Shown: positions 8,751-17,619 of the stretch, one piece after another
How positions within the stretch are numbered: the stretch's first letter is position 1
How the letters are laid out: every line of letters starts with the position of its first letter
Source of the DNA: Arthrobacter sp. SLBN-112
Lineage (GTDB): Bacteria; Actinomycetota; Actinomycetes; Actinomycetales; Micrococcaceae
DNA: 64,000 nt
Assembly: GCF_006715225.1 (NCBI RefSeq)
Contig: NZ_VFMU01000001.1
Coordinates: 1,488,001 to 1,552,000, forward strand
Reading direction: 5' to 3'
Program-made: the position numbers and the translations under genes
The notes under the pieces: model-generated
Database searches by the model: none
What the model was told of the DNA's origin: nothing
What the model saw: only the letters and a program-made list of their open reading frames with translations

Positions 8751-9200
8751 TCAGGCTTTGGTGCCGGTCCCATCGGAGGTGCCAAGGTTGGTGGTCTCCG
8801 GGTGGGTGCTGTGTGCGGGGATGTGGTCCTCGGCCGCACTGTTGGCGTCGCCCGCCACCGAAGTGCCGGTTGAAGGAGAGCCGGAGGTACCGGTGGCAGG
8901 CGTGCCACTGGAAGTACCCGCTGTCCCTGATGCCTGGCCTCCGCCGGAACTGCCGTCCCGGTGCATCGCCGAGCCAATGACCGTGCCTGCGCGGCGTGCG
9001 GCTTCGGTCAACTGGTCCGCCACCTCGGGGGCCTTTTCCTTGATGGTCTCCGTAGCCACGGATACCTTGTCCTGGACAGGCTTGCTGTCCCAGATGCCGG
9101 CTGCGCGGGCCTTCAGCTTGTCATAGGCCGCACGGCCTGAACGCGAGCCGAGGACATAGCCGACGGCAACGCCGACACCTAAAAGAAGCTTGTTTTTCAC
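8751..9200 (-). CDS. YtxH-like membrane-anchored protein with Gly/Ser/Thr tail
   Basis: 149 residues. The N-terminus KNKLLLGVGVAVGYVLGSR is one short hydrophobic segment followed by SGRAAYDKLK, the usual start of small YtxH-type envelope proteins. A helical, charged stretch (residues about 40-75) comes next, and the last ~70 residues are low-complexity (Gly/Ser/Thr/Ala), probably disordered. A ribosome site (AGGAGTTC) precedes the ATG. Function is not known; related proteins are linked to general stress, which would suit the neighbouring GlsB-type gene. Confidence 0.75.
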   Translation of the reverse strand: MKNKLLLGVGVAVGYVLGSRSGRAAYDKLKARAAGIWDSKPVQDKVSVATETIKEKAPEVADQLTEAARRAGTVIGSAMHRDGSSGGGQASGTAGTSSGTPATGTSGSPSTGTSVAGDANSAAEDHIPAHSTHPETTNLGTSDGTGTKA

Positions 9201-9273
9201 GATGAACTCCTGCTCTGCGAGAAGGTTGTCAGTTCCGGCCGGCGTAGCGGGCGCCCCTTGCCGGAGAAAATGA

Positions 9274-9308
9274 AGGCCGGCCTGGGGATGGTGTCCCCAG
9301 GCCGGCCT
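9274..9308 (-). terminator. Hairpin terminator downstream of the GlsB-type gene
   Basis: A perfect 15-bp stem (AGGCCGGCCTGGGGA and its complement) with a 5-nt loop, 18 nt after the stop codon of the minus-strand GlsB-type gene. Confidence 0.75.
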
Positions 9309-9326
9309 CCTGGCATGCCCGTACAG

Positions 9327-9593
9327 TTATCCGCGGGCGCTACGCTTGGTGACCATGCCGTAGATGGCAAGGACAATCAGCGAGCCGACGATCGCCAGCA
9401 GCCACGTCTGGATGGAGAAGAACTCCTGCAGTCCACTGCCGAAGATCAACCCGCCCAGCCAGCCGCCGAGGAAAGCGCCAACGACGCCCAGGATCAGAGT
9501 GATGACCCAGCCGCCACCCTGCCTGCCCGGGAGGATCGCCTTAGCGATCGCACCAGCAATAAGTCCGAGAATCAGAAATGCAATAAATCCCAT
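9327..9593 (-). CDS. GlsB/YeaQ/YmgE family stress-response membrane protein
   Basis: 88-residue integral membrane protein with three hydrophobic segments: residues 2-18 (GFIAFLILGLIAGAIAK), 27-50 (glycine-rich, GGWVITLILGVVGAFLGGW) and 62-80. The PGRQGGGW turn after the first segment is the family hallmark. The ATG at 9593 is chosen over an upstream ATG because AGGAAGAG lies in front of it and the protein then begins at the conserved MGFIAF. The family is induced by stress in many bacteria; its molecular role is not established. A palindrome at 9661 sits in its upstream region. Confidence 0.88.
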   Translation of the reverse strand: MGFIAFLILGLIAGAIAKAILPGRQGGGWVITLILGVVGAFLGGWLGGLIFGSGLQEFFSIQTWLLAIVGSLIVLAIYGMVTKRSARG

Positions 9594-9660
9594 TTGTTGC
9601 TCTCTTCCTAAGTAAAGGAGGCCTCCAGGTTCCGGAGGCACTTCATCCTTCTGCCCCAAT

Positions 9661-9676
9661 AGTAATCATGCTTACT
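9661..9676. promoter_or_regulatory. Palindromic motif upstream of the GlsB-type gene
   Basis: AGTAATCATGCTTACT is an imperfect 16-bp palindrome, 68 nt before the GlsB-type start. The half-site CATGCTTACTA recurs at 32611-32621, again upstream of a minus-strand gene. It may be a binding site for a stress regulator; the protein is not identified. Confidence 0.4.
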
Positions 9677-9725
9677 ATCTTTTTGCCAACCCCGTTTTGA
9701 GAAAAAAGCCCTGTTCAGGCAGGTT

Positions 9726-10559
9726 TCAGTGCCCTGTTTTGTCTGAATCGTTGCCCGCGCCGGGACCCTCGTCCAGCACCCATAATTCCGCTAGATCCTG
9801 CGGGTCCAGGGCGAAATCGAACACGTCCAGGTTCTCCGCCATCCGGCCGGGCGAAGCCGTCTTGGGAATCGTTACCAATCCGTTTTGTATGTGCCACCGC
9901 AGGACCAGTTGGCCGGGGGTTTTTCCGTGCTTTTCCGCCAATTGGGCAAGGAGGGGCGCGCTTAATAAACCTGCGCCGGACCCGCCCAGCGGGCTGTAGG
10001 ACTCGGTGACAATCCCGTGCCGTTCGTGGAATTGCCGCTCGGCGGACCGGGTAATTGCAGGGCTGAGCTGGATTTGGTTCACCGCGGGGACCACGTTGGT
10101 CTCCGCCATCAGACGCTCCAGGTGCGCCGGCTTGAAGTTGGACACCCCGATGGACCGGACTTTTCCCTCCGCCTGCAGCCGTTCAAACGTCCGCCAGGTA
10201 GAGATGTACTGGTCCCGTCCCGGGAGCGGCCAGTGGATCAGGAGCAGGTCCACATAATCCAGGCCCAGCCGGTTCAGTGAGCCCTCCAGGCCCGCCACTG
10301 CACGGTCGTCGCCCTGGAACTCACCGTCCAGCTTGGTGGTGATGAAGAGCTCGCTCCGGTCCACGCCGCTGGCGCGGATGCCGTTGCCTACCCCGCGTTC
10401 GTTGCCGTACTTCACGGCGGTATCGATGTGCCGGTACCCGGCTTCCACGGCATGAACGACGGCGGCAGCCACCTGTTCGTCATCCAGCGGCCAGGTGCCA
10501 AGCCCCAGCTGGGGAATCCTGTTGCCGTCATTGAGTTCGATGAGCGGTGCAAGTGTCAT
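9726..10559 (-). CDS. Aldo/keto reductase (2,5-diketo-gluconate reductase-like)
   Basis: 277-residue NADPH-dependent oxidoreductase with the (beta/alpha)8 fold. The catalytic tetrad is complete: Asp46 (RHID), Tyr51, Lys76 (TTKL) and His109 (LLLIHWP). The family motif IGVSNF and the cofactor-binding IPKTASPGRMAEN segment are present. The ATG at 10559 follows GGGAG at about 9 nt. A longer in-frame extension upstream lacks family similarity and overlaps the neighbour's terminator region, so it was not used. It reduces carbonyls to alcohols; the physiological substrate is not known. Two more aldo/keto reductases lie at 19-21 kb, one of this subfamily. Confidence 0.88.
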   Translation of the reverse strand: MTLAPLIELNDGNRIPQLGLGTWPLDDEQVAAAVVHAVEAGYRHIDTAVKYGNERGVGNGIRASGVDRSELFITTKLDGEFQGDDRAVAGLEGSLNRLGLDYVDLLLIHWPLPGRDQYISTWRTFERLQAEGKVRSIGVSNFKPAHLERLMAETNVVPAVNQIQLSPAITRSAERQFHERHGIVTESYSPLGGSGAGLLSAPLLAQLAEKHGKTPGQLVLRWHIQNGLVTIPKTASPGRMAENLDVFDFALDPQDLAELWVLDEGPGAGNDSDKTGH

Positions 10560-10594
10560 GCCATCAGTCTCCCTTTTATCGGCCGTCCCTGCCC

Positions 10595-13152
10595 TTACTG
10601 GCCTGGATTCGAGAAGGCCCGGAGGATGTTGCCGGCGTTGTAGTCCAACGCCACCCGGGCCGTACTTGATACCGTATCCGGCCCCTTCTGCTGGGCAAGG
10701 AAGTCGGCGAACCTCTGCATGGCCTGGCCAGCCTTGGCAGGGTCGCCGTCCTGGACCGCCTTCGCGGCCTGCTGGATGCTGGCGCGGAGCTGGTCCGCCA
10801 CCGGCCCGGCCACATCCCCGGAGTCCACCAGGTCCGCCAGGATGTCCTGCAATGCCTTGACGCTGCCCGGCAGCCACGCGGCCCGCAGGGGTACGTTGCC
10901 GAAGGTCATGTCGGAGGCAAGGTAGAAGTCGGTGTAGGCAGGCTGGTTGTAGGCCGTGTTCTGGCGGGCAACCTCGGCGCGGTACTGCGGATCGTGCATC
11001 AGTGTGTAGAGCTTGTGGTTGGTGACCTCCGTGCTCAGGTAGATCCGGAGTGCTGAGCTGTCAGCCGTGCGGACCACCATCTCCTCGCGCCAGTCACCCA
11101 GGATGTCCGCCACCAGGCTGGGGGTGCCCTTGGTGCCGTTGTTGGTGCGGGTGGCGTCCGCCGTGAGCAGGCGTCCGCGCTTCCAGTCATCGATGGTGGG
11201 GGTTTGGTCGCCGGAGCCGTTGATGATCTGCGTTGTCATGTCGGCGGCCCACTTGATGCTCATGTTGGTTCCGGGGGCGCTGCTGGAGAGCTTGCGGCCG
11301 TCCGCCGACTGCATGCCGATGGCCCAGTTCTCGATGCCGGGGACGGACGGATCCACGTCGCCGATCATGCCGCGGCCGGTGTCCTTGCCCGAGTAGGCGC
11401 CGAACAGCACTTCCCCGGTGGCGGCGTCCCGCATTGCGTAGCCGTACGGGGCATAGGAGGCCCCTTCATGCACGGTAAAGATCTCCTTGCCGGGGCGCGC
11501 CGGGTCGATGTCCGCCACATGCATGGCATCCCCATGTCCCAGGCGCGCCTCTTCGCCGGGCGCGGCGCTGCCGGTTGGCAGGGTGTCGAACGACGTGTAC
11601 AGGACTGAACCGTCGTCGTCGAGCGTTGCCGATCCGTAGACGATCTCCTGCTTTCCGTCACCGTCCACGTCGGAGGCACTCAGCGAGTGGAAGCCCTGGG
11701 TGGTGAGCTTGCCGTAGGTGGGGTCGGTGCCGTCGCGGCCGTGCGGGGAGTCATTGAACGGATTGGTCATGGGCGTCCAGCCCGAATCCACGTTCCAGAC
11801 CGGCGACAGGTCGGTCCCGTCCCAGGTGTAGGTGGCCAGTGTGGTGCGGGTGTAGTAGCCGCGGGCAAAGACAGCGGCCGGCTTCCTGCCGTCGAGGTAG
11901 GCGACCCCGGCCAGGAACCGGTCCACGCGGTTGCCCGGCTCGATCCGCGCCATGGCGTAATCACCCCACATCAGGCCATCGTCCGTCCGTCCCGGCGCGT
12001 AGGCCACCGTCTTCAGCTCCTTGCCCGTGGCGCCCTCGAACACTGTCAGGTACTCGGGGCCGGAAACGATGAAGCCTTCAAACGCGCGCAGGTTGTTGCG
12101 GGCGCTGCGCGACGGGGCGTAGACGTCCATGAAGTAGTCGGTAAGCGCTTCGGCATCGGCCTGGGACAGCGGGTACTTGTACTTCGGCGCGATGCCGAAA
12201 GCCTGCTCAAGGGTGGCGGGCCAGTGGCCTGCCTTGACTTCGGGGTGCTCGGTCCAGCCCTGGAAGGTCTTCACCATGTGCCGGTAGTAATCGGCGGCGC
12301 TCATCCGGTAGTCGTCCGTGTTGGAGTACCCGGCGTCGATGTCGGACTGGAGCAGTGAGATGAAGGAGCTGGCCGCCACACTGCCGTCGGCATTGAAGCT
12401 GGTGCTCTTGGTCCCCGGCGCCGTCTTCATCATCATCTCCGCCCGGCCGTCGCCGTCGAAGTCGTTGACCAGCAACTGGGTGTAGTGGGCGCCGGCGCGG
12501 ATGTTGACGCCCAGGTCGATCCGGCTGAGGAGGGTGCCGTCCGCCTTGTAGGTGTCCACATAGGTGTTGCCCGTGTAGTCCACCTGTGAGACGTCCTTGG
12601 AGTTGTTGGGGTCCCATTTGACGATGAACTCGTACTGCCCGTCGCCGTCCACGTCACCCACCGAGGTGTCGTTGGCGGAGTAGGTGTTGGCCTGGCCGGC
12701 AGGGGTCACGCCATCCGCCGGCTTTTTGAGCGGGATGTCCTTGAAGTTGCTGCCCCAGGGGGTGGCTGCTGCGCTGCGGTCCACTTCGACGCCCCCGACG
12801 ACGGCGCGCACCTGATAGGCCGAGCCTGCGCGCTGCGGTCCAGGAAGTTGGTGCTGTCCGTGACGGTGCCCAGCTTTTGCCCGTCGCGGTACACAGTGAA
12901 GTCGGTGCCGGTGAGGCCGGTGGCGGAGGACCCCGTGGCTTCATTGCCCAGCAGGCGCCAACTGAGGAAGACGCCCTCCGAGGTGCCGGCGGCCACCAGT
13001 CCACGGTCCAGGTGGTCCAGCTGGATGCCGGGGTTTCCCGGCTTGGGGGAGGGCCCGACGGCGGAGGCCGGGGCTGAGAGGCAGCCCACCGTCAGTGCCA
13101 GGCCGGCGGCGCCGACCGAGAGAAGGCGTATGGGGGTAAGGCGGGGATTCAT
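10595..13152 (-). pseudogene. Rhamnogalacturonan lyase (PL11) with FIMAH-like C-terminus, frameshifted
   Basis: Secreted polysaccharide lyase for pectin rhamnogalacturonan I. It starts at ATG 13152 (AAAGGA 8 nt upstream) with a signal peptide ending LSAPASA. The first ~110 codons are in one frame and the remaining ~735 in another; both are typical PL11 sequence. The switch lies at 12825-12835, where one G appears to be missing: adding it gives an unbroken DRSAAGSAYQVRAVV. The body has DVDGDG and DFDGDG calcium-binding-like repeats and a catalytic domain ending near LPGSV. A ~100-residue FIMAH-like helical domain follows (VDSGDVAGPVADQLRASI). The break may be real inactivation or a sequencing error. 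Confidence 0.85.
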
Positions 13153-13178
13153 CAGTGAATCCTTTCAATTTTGAGACC

Positions 13179-13191
13179 GGAAAACGCTTCC
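13179..13191 (-). promoter_or_regulatory. Possible LacI-type operator before the PL11 gene
   Basis: GGAAAACGCTTCC, an imperfect palindrome around a central CG, 27 nt upstream of the lyase start. It has the general shape of LacI-family sites but differs from the 14-mer shared by the amylase and pgmB genes, so a different regulator is likely. Confidence 0.4.
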
Positions 13192-13278
13192 CCAGCAATC
13201 TAGGGCCGGGGGAGGGGTGAAGACAAGCCTTGTTTTCCTTGCTCAGGCAGGGTATTTAGAACGTTGTAGAAGCGGCAA

Positions 13279-13314
13279 GCCGATGCCCGCCAAGCATGCT
13301 TGGCGGGCATCGGC
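13279..13314 (-). terminator. 36-bp perfect palindrome after the acyl-CoA ligase gene
   Basis: Arms of 18 bp without spacer, centred on GCATGC (left arm begins GCCGATGCCCGCC). It lies 107 nt after the stop of the minus-strand acyl-CoA ligase. No T-tract follows on either strand. A terminator or transcript-protecting hairpin is the most likely role. Confidence 0.55.
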
Positions 13315-13420
13315 GGGCAGCGGCGGGCATTGGCCGGGAGCGCTGCGGTGTCCTGCCCCGAGCGCCGGCCCTGCCCTGGCCCGCTTTGCCCTGACCGGTC
13401 CTGCTACAGCCAAACGTGCC

Positions 13421-15004
13421 CTAGGCGGGGTCCCCGGCCAGCTTGCGCTTGAGGATCTTTCCACTGGGACCGAGAGGGAGTTCGGAAAGGATCCTGACCA
13501 CCCGCGGGTACTTGTAGGCCGCGAGCTGGTTGCTGGCGAAGTCCACCAACTCGGTTTCACTGACGGTTGCGCCGGCGTCCAGCACGATCGCGGCCGCAAT
13601 TTCCTGCCCGTGGACCTCATCGGGGATGCCATAGACGGCGGCGCTCACCACTGCCGGGTGGGTCAGCAGGACTTCCTCCACTTCCCGGGGGTAGACGTTG
13701 TAGCCGTTGCGGATGATCATGTCCTTCTTGCGGTCCACGATGGTGAGGTAGCCGTCGTCGTCCTTTGTTCCCAGGTCTCCGGTGCGGAACCAGCCGTCCA
13801 CCACCGCCTCCGCGGTGGCCTCGGGCCGGTTGAGGTACCCCTTCATCAGCAGGTGCCCGCGGATGACCAGCTCACCGAGCTCACCGTTGGGCAGCAGCTC
13901 GATGGCCTCCACCGTCTCCGGGCGGGCGATCTCGATGTCCACGCCCCAGATGGGGACCCCAATGGTGCCGGGCCGCGGCGCCGTGCCCACGTGGTTGAAG
14001 GAGGCCACCGGGGAGGTCTCGGTCAGGCCGTAGCCTTCGTGGATCTCCACGCCGAAGACGTCCCGGAACCTGTCCATGACGGCCAGCGGAAGCGAGGCTC
14101 CGCCGGAGATGCCGTACCGCAGGACCGTCGGACGGTCCGGCACGGTCTTGGCAGCTTCCAGGAGCGCCACATACATGGTGGGTACCCCAAGGAAGATGTT
14201 GACGTTGTGCCGCGCCAGCAGCCTCAGCGCGTCCTCGCCGGTGAAGCGCGGCATCAGGACGATGGTGGCTCCGGCACGCAGGCCCGTATTGAGGACTACC
14301 GTCTGGCCAAAGGTGTGGAAGAGCGGCAGCCCGCCGAACAGGACGTCGCCTGGCCGGAAGTCCATCACGCTGGTCAGCAGCACGCTGGTCTGTTCCACCA
14401 GGGCGAAGTGCGTGCCCAGCGCTCCCTTCGGTTTACCGGTGGTGCCCGAGGTGTAAAGGATGGTGGCCGTATCCGAGGGGCGGCACGGTTCATACGTCCG
14501 GATGGGTTCGGCGGCGGCTGCTTCCGCTTCGAGCCGGGGGAACCCGCCGTCGTCGGGAGCCATCACCGTCAGGACGTCGGTTCCATTGGCCGCAGCGCCG
14601 GCAGCCCCCTCCGTGAGCAGGGGAGCAGCGCAGACCAGCAGCCTGGCGCCGCTGTCCTGCAGGACGTATTCGATTTCGCGGGCCTTCAGCAGGGCATGAA
14701 CGGGGACCACGATGGCGCCGAGCGACAGGATGGCGTAATACACCCGGGCGAAGTCCGGGACGTTGGGGATCAGGACGGCGACGGCGTCTCCCGGGCCAAT
14801 GCCGCGGGCCCGCAGCGCGCCGGCATAAGCGCGGGTCTGGTCCCAGAGGTCGGCGTAGCTGACCTGGTCCTCACCCACCACGAGGGCGATGCTGTTTGGT
14901 GTCCTTTTGGCTGATTCGGCCAGGACGGCTGCGACGGAGATGGTGGCGAAGCCGTCGACGGAGGGGTTGTTGGTCATGGCCTGCTTCTTCGTTGGGATGG
15001 TCAT
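13421..15004 (-). CDS. Long-chain-fatty-acid/aryl-CoA ligase, AMP-forming
   Basis: 527-residue ANL-superfamily enzyme that activates a carboxylic acid to its CoA thioester with ATP. Visible motifs: P-loop ILYTSGTTGKPKGA at about 182-195, EGYGLTETSP, the hinge WFRTGDLG with IVDRKKDMI, and the C-terminal catalytic lysine in GPSGKILKRKL. The ATG at 15004 overlaps the TGA of the thioesterase-independent thiolase gene upstream (ATGA), indicating translational coupling; an ATG at 14977 is a second candidate. With the acyl-CoA dehydrogenase and thiolase it forms a three-gene operon for beta-oxidation-type breakdown. Chain length or aromatic preference cannot be read from sequence. Confidence 0.88.
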   Translation of the reverse strand: MTIPTKKQAMTNNPSVDGFATISVAAVLAESAKRTPNSIALVVGEDQVSYADLWDQTRAYAGALRARGIGPGDAVAVLIPNVPDFARVYYAILSLGAIVVPVHALLKAREIEYVLQDSGARLLVCAAPLLTEGAAGAAANGTDVLTVMAPDDGGFPRLEAEAAAAEPIRTYEPCRPSDTATILYTSGTTGKPKGALGTHFALVEQTSVLLTSVMDFRPGDVLFGGLPLFHTFGQTVVLNTGLRAGATIVLMPRFTGEDALRLLARHNVNIFLGVPTMYVALLEAAKTVPDRPTVLRYGISGGASLPLAVMDRFRDVFGVEIHEGYGLTETSPVASFNHVGTAPRPGTIGVPIWGVDIEIARPETVEAIELLPNGELGELVIRGHLLMKGYLNRPEATAEAVVDGWFRTGDLGTKDDDGYLTIVDRKKDMIIRNGYNVYPREVEEVLLTHPAVVSAAVYGIPDEVHGQEIAAAIVLDAGATVSETELVDFASNQLAAYKYPRVVRILSELPLGPSGKILKRKLAGDPA

Positions 15005-16197
15005 GCTTTGAGGATGAGGGCGTCGCCTTGGCCGCCGCCCCCGCAGAGGGCCACGACGCCGGTGCCGCCGCCGCGGCGTTTCAGCGCGAGTGCCTGGTGC
15101 AGCACCAGGCGTGCGCCCGAGGCGCCCACCGGGTGCCCCAGGGCAATGGCGCCGCCGTCGGCGTTCACGGCCCCCGTGTCGATGCCCAGGTCGTTGGCGG
15201 ACTGGATGAGGACAGAGGCGAATGCTTCGTTGATTTCCACCAGGTCCAGGTCCTGCACCGTGAGCCCCTGGTCCTTCAGCGCGCGCTCGATGGCACGGGC
15301 CGGCTGGGAGTGGAGGGATCCGTCCGGTCCCGCCGTCTGGCCGTGGGCGCCGATCTCGGCGATCCACTCCAGCCCTGCCGCTTCGGCTGCCGCTTTGTTC
15401 GCAATGACAAGGGCTGCTGCGCCGTCGGAGAGCGGGGATGACGATCCGGCGGTGATGGTGGCCGTCTCCTCCTTGGAGAATGCCGGCCGGAGCTGCGCCA
15501 GGGATTCGGCCGTGGTTTCCGGGCGGATGCCTTCGTCGTGCTCAATGGTCACGGCCGGGCCCTTGCGCTGCGGCACCTGGATCGGTGCGATCTCCTCGGC
15601 CAGCACCCCCGCGGCCCGGGCGGCCTCGGCGCGCTGATGCGAGCGGGCCGCCACCACATCCTGTTCGGCACGGCTGATCCCGCGCTGAGCGTTCCCGGCG
15701 TCCGTGGCCTCGCCCATCAGCTTGCCGCTCACGGGGTCCTGGAGTCCGTCGTGGTTCAGGGAATCGAGCATGGGAGCATCGCCGATGACGACGCCGGCGC
15801 GAAGCCCCGGGACCAGGTGCGGTGCGTTGGTCATCGACTCCTGGCCTGCGGCGACAATGAAATCCGCTTCCCCGGTGCGGATCATCCGGGCGGCGTCGAT
15901 CACGGCAGTCAGCCCGGACAGGCAGAGCTTGTTGATGGTGATGGTGGGGACATCCCAGCCGATGCCGGCTGCCAGGCTGGCCTGGCGTGCGGGACCTTGC
16001 CCGGCGCCGGCCTGGATGACCTGCCCCACGATCACGGCGCCGATTTGTTCCGGCGCCACGCCGGTCCGTTCCAGTGCTGCCCGGATGGCATGGGCGCCGA
16101 GCTGGCTGGAGGAGAAGGGCGTGAGGCCGCCGCGGAACCGGCCGAACGGCGTGCGGGCGCCGCCCAGGATGACGGGGATGTTGGCGTTCTGGTTCAA
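15001..16197 (-). CDS. Acetyl-CoA C-acyltransferase (thiolase)
   Basis: 398 residues, the normal length for thiolase II-type enzymes. It cleaves 3-ketoacyl-CoA with CoA (or condenses acetyl-CoA). The acylated cysteine is Cys92 in NKLCLSG; the second site is GHPVGASGAR and the C-terminal catalytic cysteine lies in ALCGGGGQGDA. It starts at ATG 16197 with AAAGGA shortly before. It lies 48 bp after the acyl-CoA dehydrogenase and overlaps the ligase by 4 nt, so the three are almost certainly co-transcribed. Confidence 0.92.
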   Translation of the reverse strand: MNQNANIPVILGGARTPFGRFRGGLTPFSSSQLGAHAIRAALERTGVAPEQIGAVIVGQVIQAGAGQGPARQASLAAGIGWDVPTITINKLCLSGLTAVIDAARMIRTGEADFIVAAGQESMTNAPHLVPGLRAGVVIGDAPMLDSLNHDGLQDPVSGKLMGEATDAGNAQRGISRAEQDVVAARSHQRAEAARAAGVLAEEIAPIQVPQRKGPAVTIEHDEGIRPETTAESLAQLRPAFSKEETATITAGSSSPLSDGAAALVIANKAAAEAAGLEWIAEIGAHGQTAGPDGSLHSQPARAIERALKDQGLTVQDLDLVEINEAFASVLIQSANDLGIDTGAVNADGGAIALGHPVGASGARLVLHQALALKRRGGGTGVVALCGGGGQGDALILKA

Positions 16198-16245
16198 GAA
16201 CAGTCCTTTCAGGGATGGCGGGCGGCGGAAGCCAGGCGGTAGGTT

Positions 16246-17502
16246 TCAGGCGAAGGCGGACATACCGGTGATGCCCCGGCCGATGATCAGGGCCTGCATG
16301 GTCTCGGTACCTTCATAGGTGTGGATGGCTTCGATGTCGGCCAGGTGCCGGGCCACGCGGTTTTCCAGCAGGATGCCGTTGCCGCCCAGCAGGTCGCGCG
16401 CATTGGACGCAATGCCCCGGGCGGTCCGGGTACAGGTGTATTTGGCCAGCGACGCCTGCTCCGGAGCGAGCATTCCGGCTTCATCGAGCCGGGTCATCTG
16501 CACCACCATCAGTTGCATGGTGGCCAGTTCGCTGAGCATGCGGGCCAGCCGTTCCTGGACGATCTGGGAGGCGGCCAGGGGCCGGCCGAACTGCTTGCGC
16601 TGCCTGCCGTACTGGAGGGCGGTTTCGTAGCAGGCGGTGGCATGGCCGACGGCGGACCAGGCGACACCAAGCCGGGTCGCCAGCAGGACGCGGGCGGTGT
16701 CCTTGAAGGTGCGTGCGCCGGGCAGGACGTTCGCTTCCGGGACAAAGACATCCTCCAGCCGGATGTGGGCCTGCCAGATGGCGCGCAGGGCCAGTTTGCC
16801 CTCGATCCTGGTGGCGCTGTAGCCGGGGGAGTCCTGCGGAACCAGGTAGCCGTGGACCTGGCCGTCGTCGCCCCGCGCCCAAACAATGCTGACGCCGCCA
16901 ACGGAGCCGTTGCCGATCCATTTCTTTTCGCCGTTCAGCAGGTAGCCGCCGTCCGTACGGGTTGCCGTGCTTTCCAGGGCCACCGAGTCTGAGCCGTGGG
17001 TGGGTTCCGTCAGGGCGAATGCGGCGTACTCGGTGCCGCCGGCGATCGCGGGCAGCCAGCGCTCCCGCTGCTCAGCGGATCCGCACTCCGCTACGGAGCG
17101 CAGGGCCAGGCCGCCCTGGACCGCGATCATGGTTGCAACGGAGCCGTCGCCGCGGCTGATTTCCATGTTCACCAGCCCGGCGGCCATGCTGCTCATCGGA
17201 GCGTAGCCGTCCACCGGGACGCCGTCCCTCAGCAGGTCCAGTTCACCAAGGCGCCGGAGCAGATGCAGCGGGTACTCGCCGCGGTCCCAGTAGCCGTCGA
17301 TGACCGGGAGGACCTCGTCCTGGACGAAGCGGCGGGCCCGGTCCCAGTACGTGCGGTCCTCATCGCTGATGTCGGTGAGGACGGACGCGGGGTCGGTGCC
17401 GAGGGCCTCCGTCAAGAAGTAGTCGGGCTCCACGGTGCCGGCAGGAAAGCCGGCAGTGCTTTCGGTGCGGGCGGGCAACTGGGTAGGCGACGTCGTCGTC
17501 AT
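16246..17502 (-). CDS. Acyl-CoA dehydrogenase (glutaryl-CoA dehydrogenase-like)
   Basis: 418-residue FAD enzyme that makes the alpha,beta double bond in acyl-CoA. FAD and substrate segments are ALTEPTHGSD and EKKWIGNGS; the C-terminus IHTYEGTETMQALIIGR holds the catalytic glutamate in the position used by glutaryl-CoA dehydrogenases, and ends GITGMSAFA as in that subfamily. It is the first gene of the operon with thiolase and acyl-CoA ligase, so it may act on a short dicarboxylic or branched acyl-CoA rather than long fatty acids. The decarboxylating activity of true glutaryl-CoA dehydrogenase cannot be confirmed here. Confidence 0.88.
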   Translation of the reverse strand: MTTTSPTQLPARTESTAGFPAGTVEPDYFLTEALGTDPASVLTDISDEDRTYWDRARRFVQDEVLPVIDGYWDRGEYPLHLLRRLGELDLLRDGVPVDGYAPMSSMAAGLVNMEISRGDGSVATMIAVQGGLALRSVAECGSAEQRERWLPAIAGGTEYAAFALTEPTHGSDSVALESTATRTDGGYLLNGEKKWIGNGSVGGVSIVWARGDDGQVHGYLVPQDSPGYSATRIEGKLALRAIWQAHIRLEDVFVPEANVLPGARTFKDTARVLLATRLGVAWSAVGHATACYETALQYGRQRKQFGRPLAASQIVQERLARMLSELATMQLMVVQMTRLDEAGMLAPEQASLAKYTCTRTARGIASNARDLLGGNGILLENRVARHLADIEAIHTYEGTETMQALIIGRGITGMSAFA

Positions 17503-17572
17503 TTGTTTGCATCCTCTAAATCAGCGGCGGCGGAACGAATGTGGCTTCCACCACATCGACCAAGGATGCATT

Positions 17573-17605
17573 GAAACCCAGTTCCACGTCAAGAAACTGA
17601 GTATC
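17573..17605. promoter_or_regulatory. Candidate TetR operator before the acyl-CoA operon
   Basis: Two inverted 13-bp arms, GAAACCCAGTTCC and GAAACTGAGTATC (10 of 13 positions match as inverted repeats), 7 nt apart. They sit in the 117-bp gap between the TetR gene and the acyl-CoA dehydrogenase it probably controls. Confidence 0.5.
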
Positions 17606-17619
17606 AGTGTGATGGCAGG

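Noticed and set aside
12706..13152. Separate secreted 148-residue protein
   Set aside because: It is the N-terminal part of the frameshifted PL11 lyase; residues after about 110 are out of frame.
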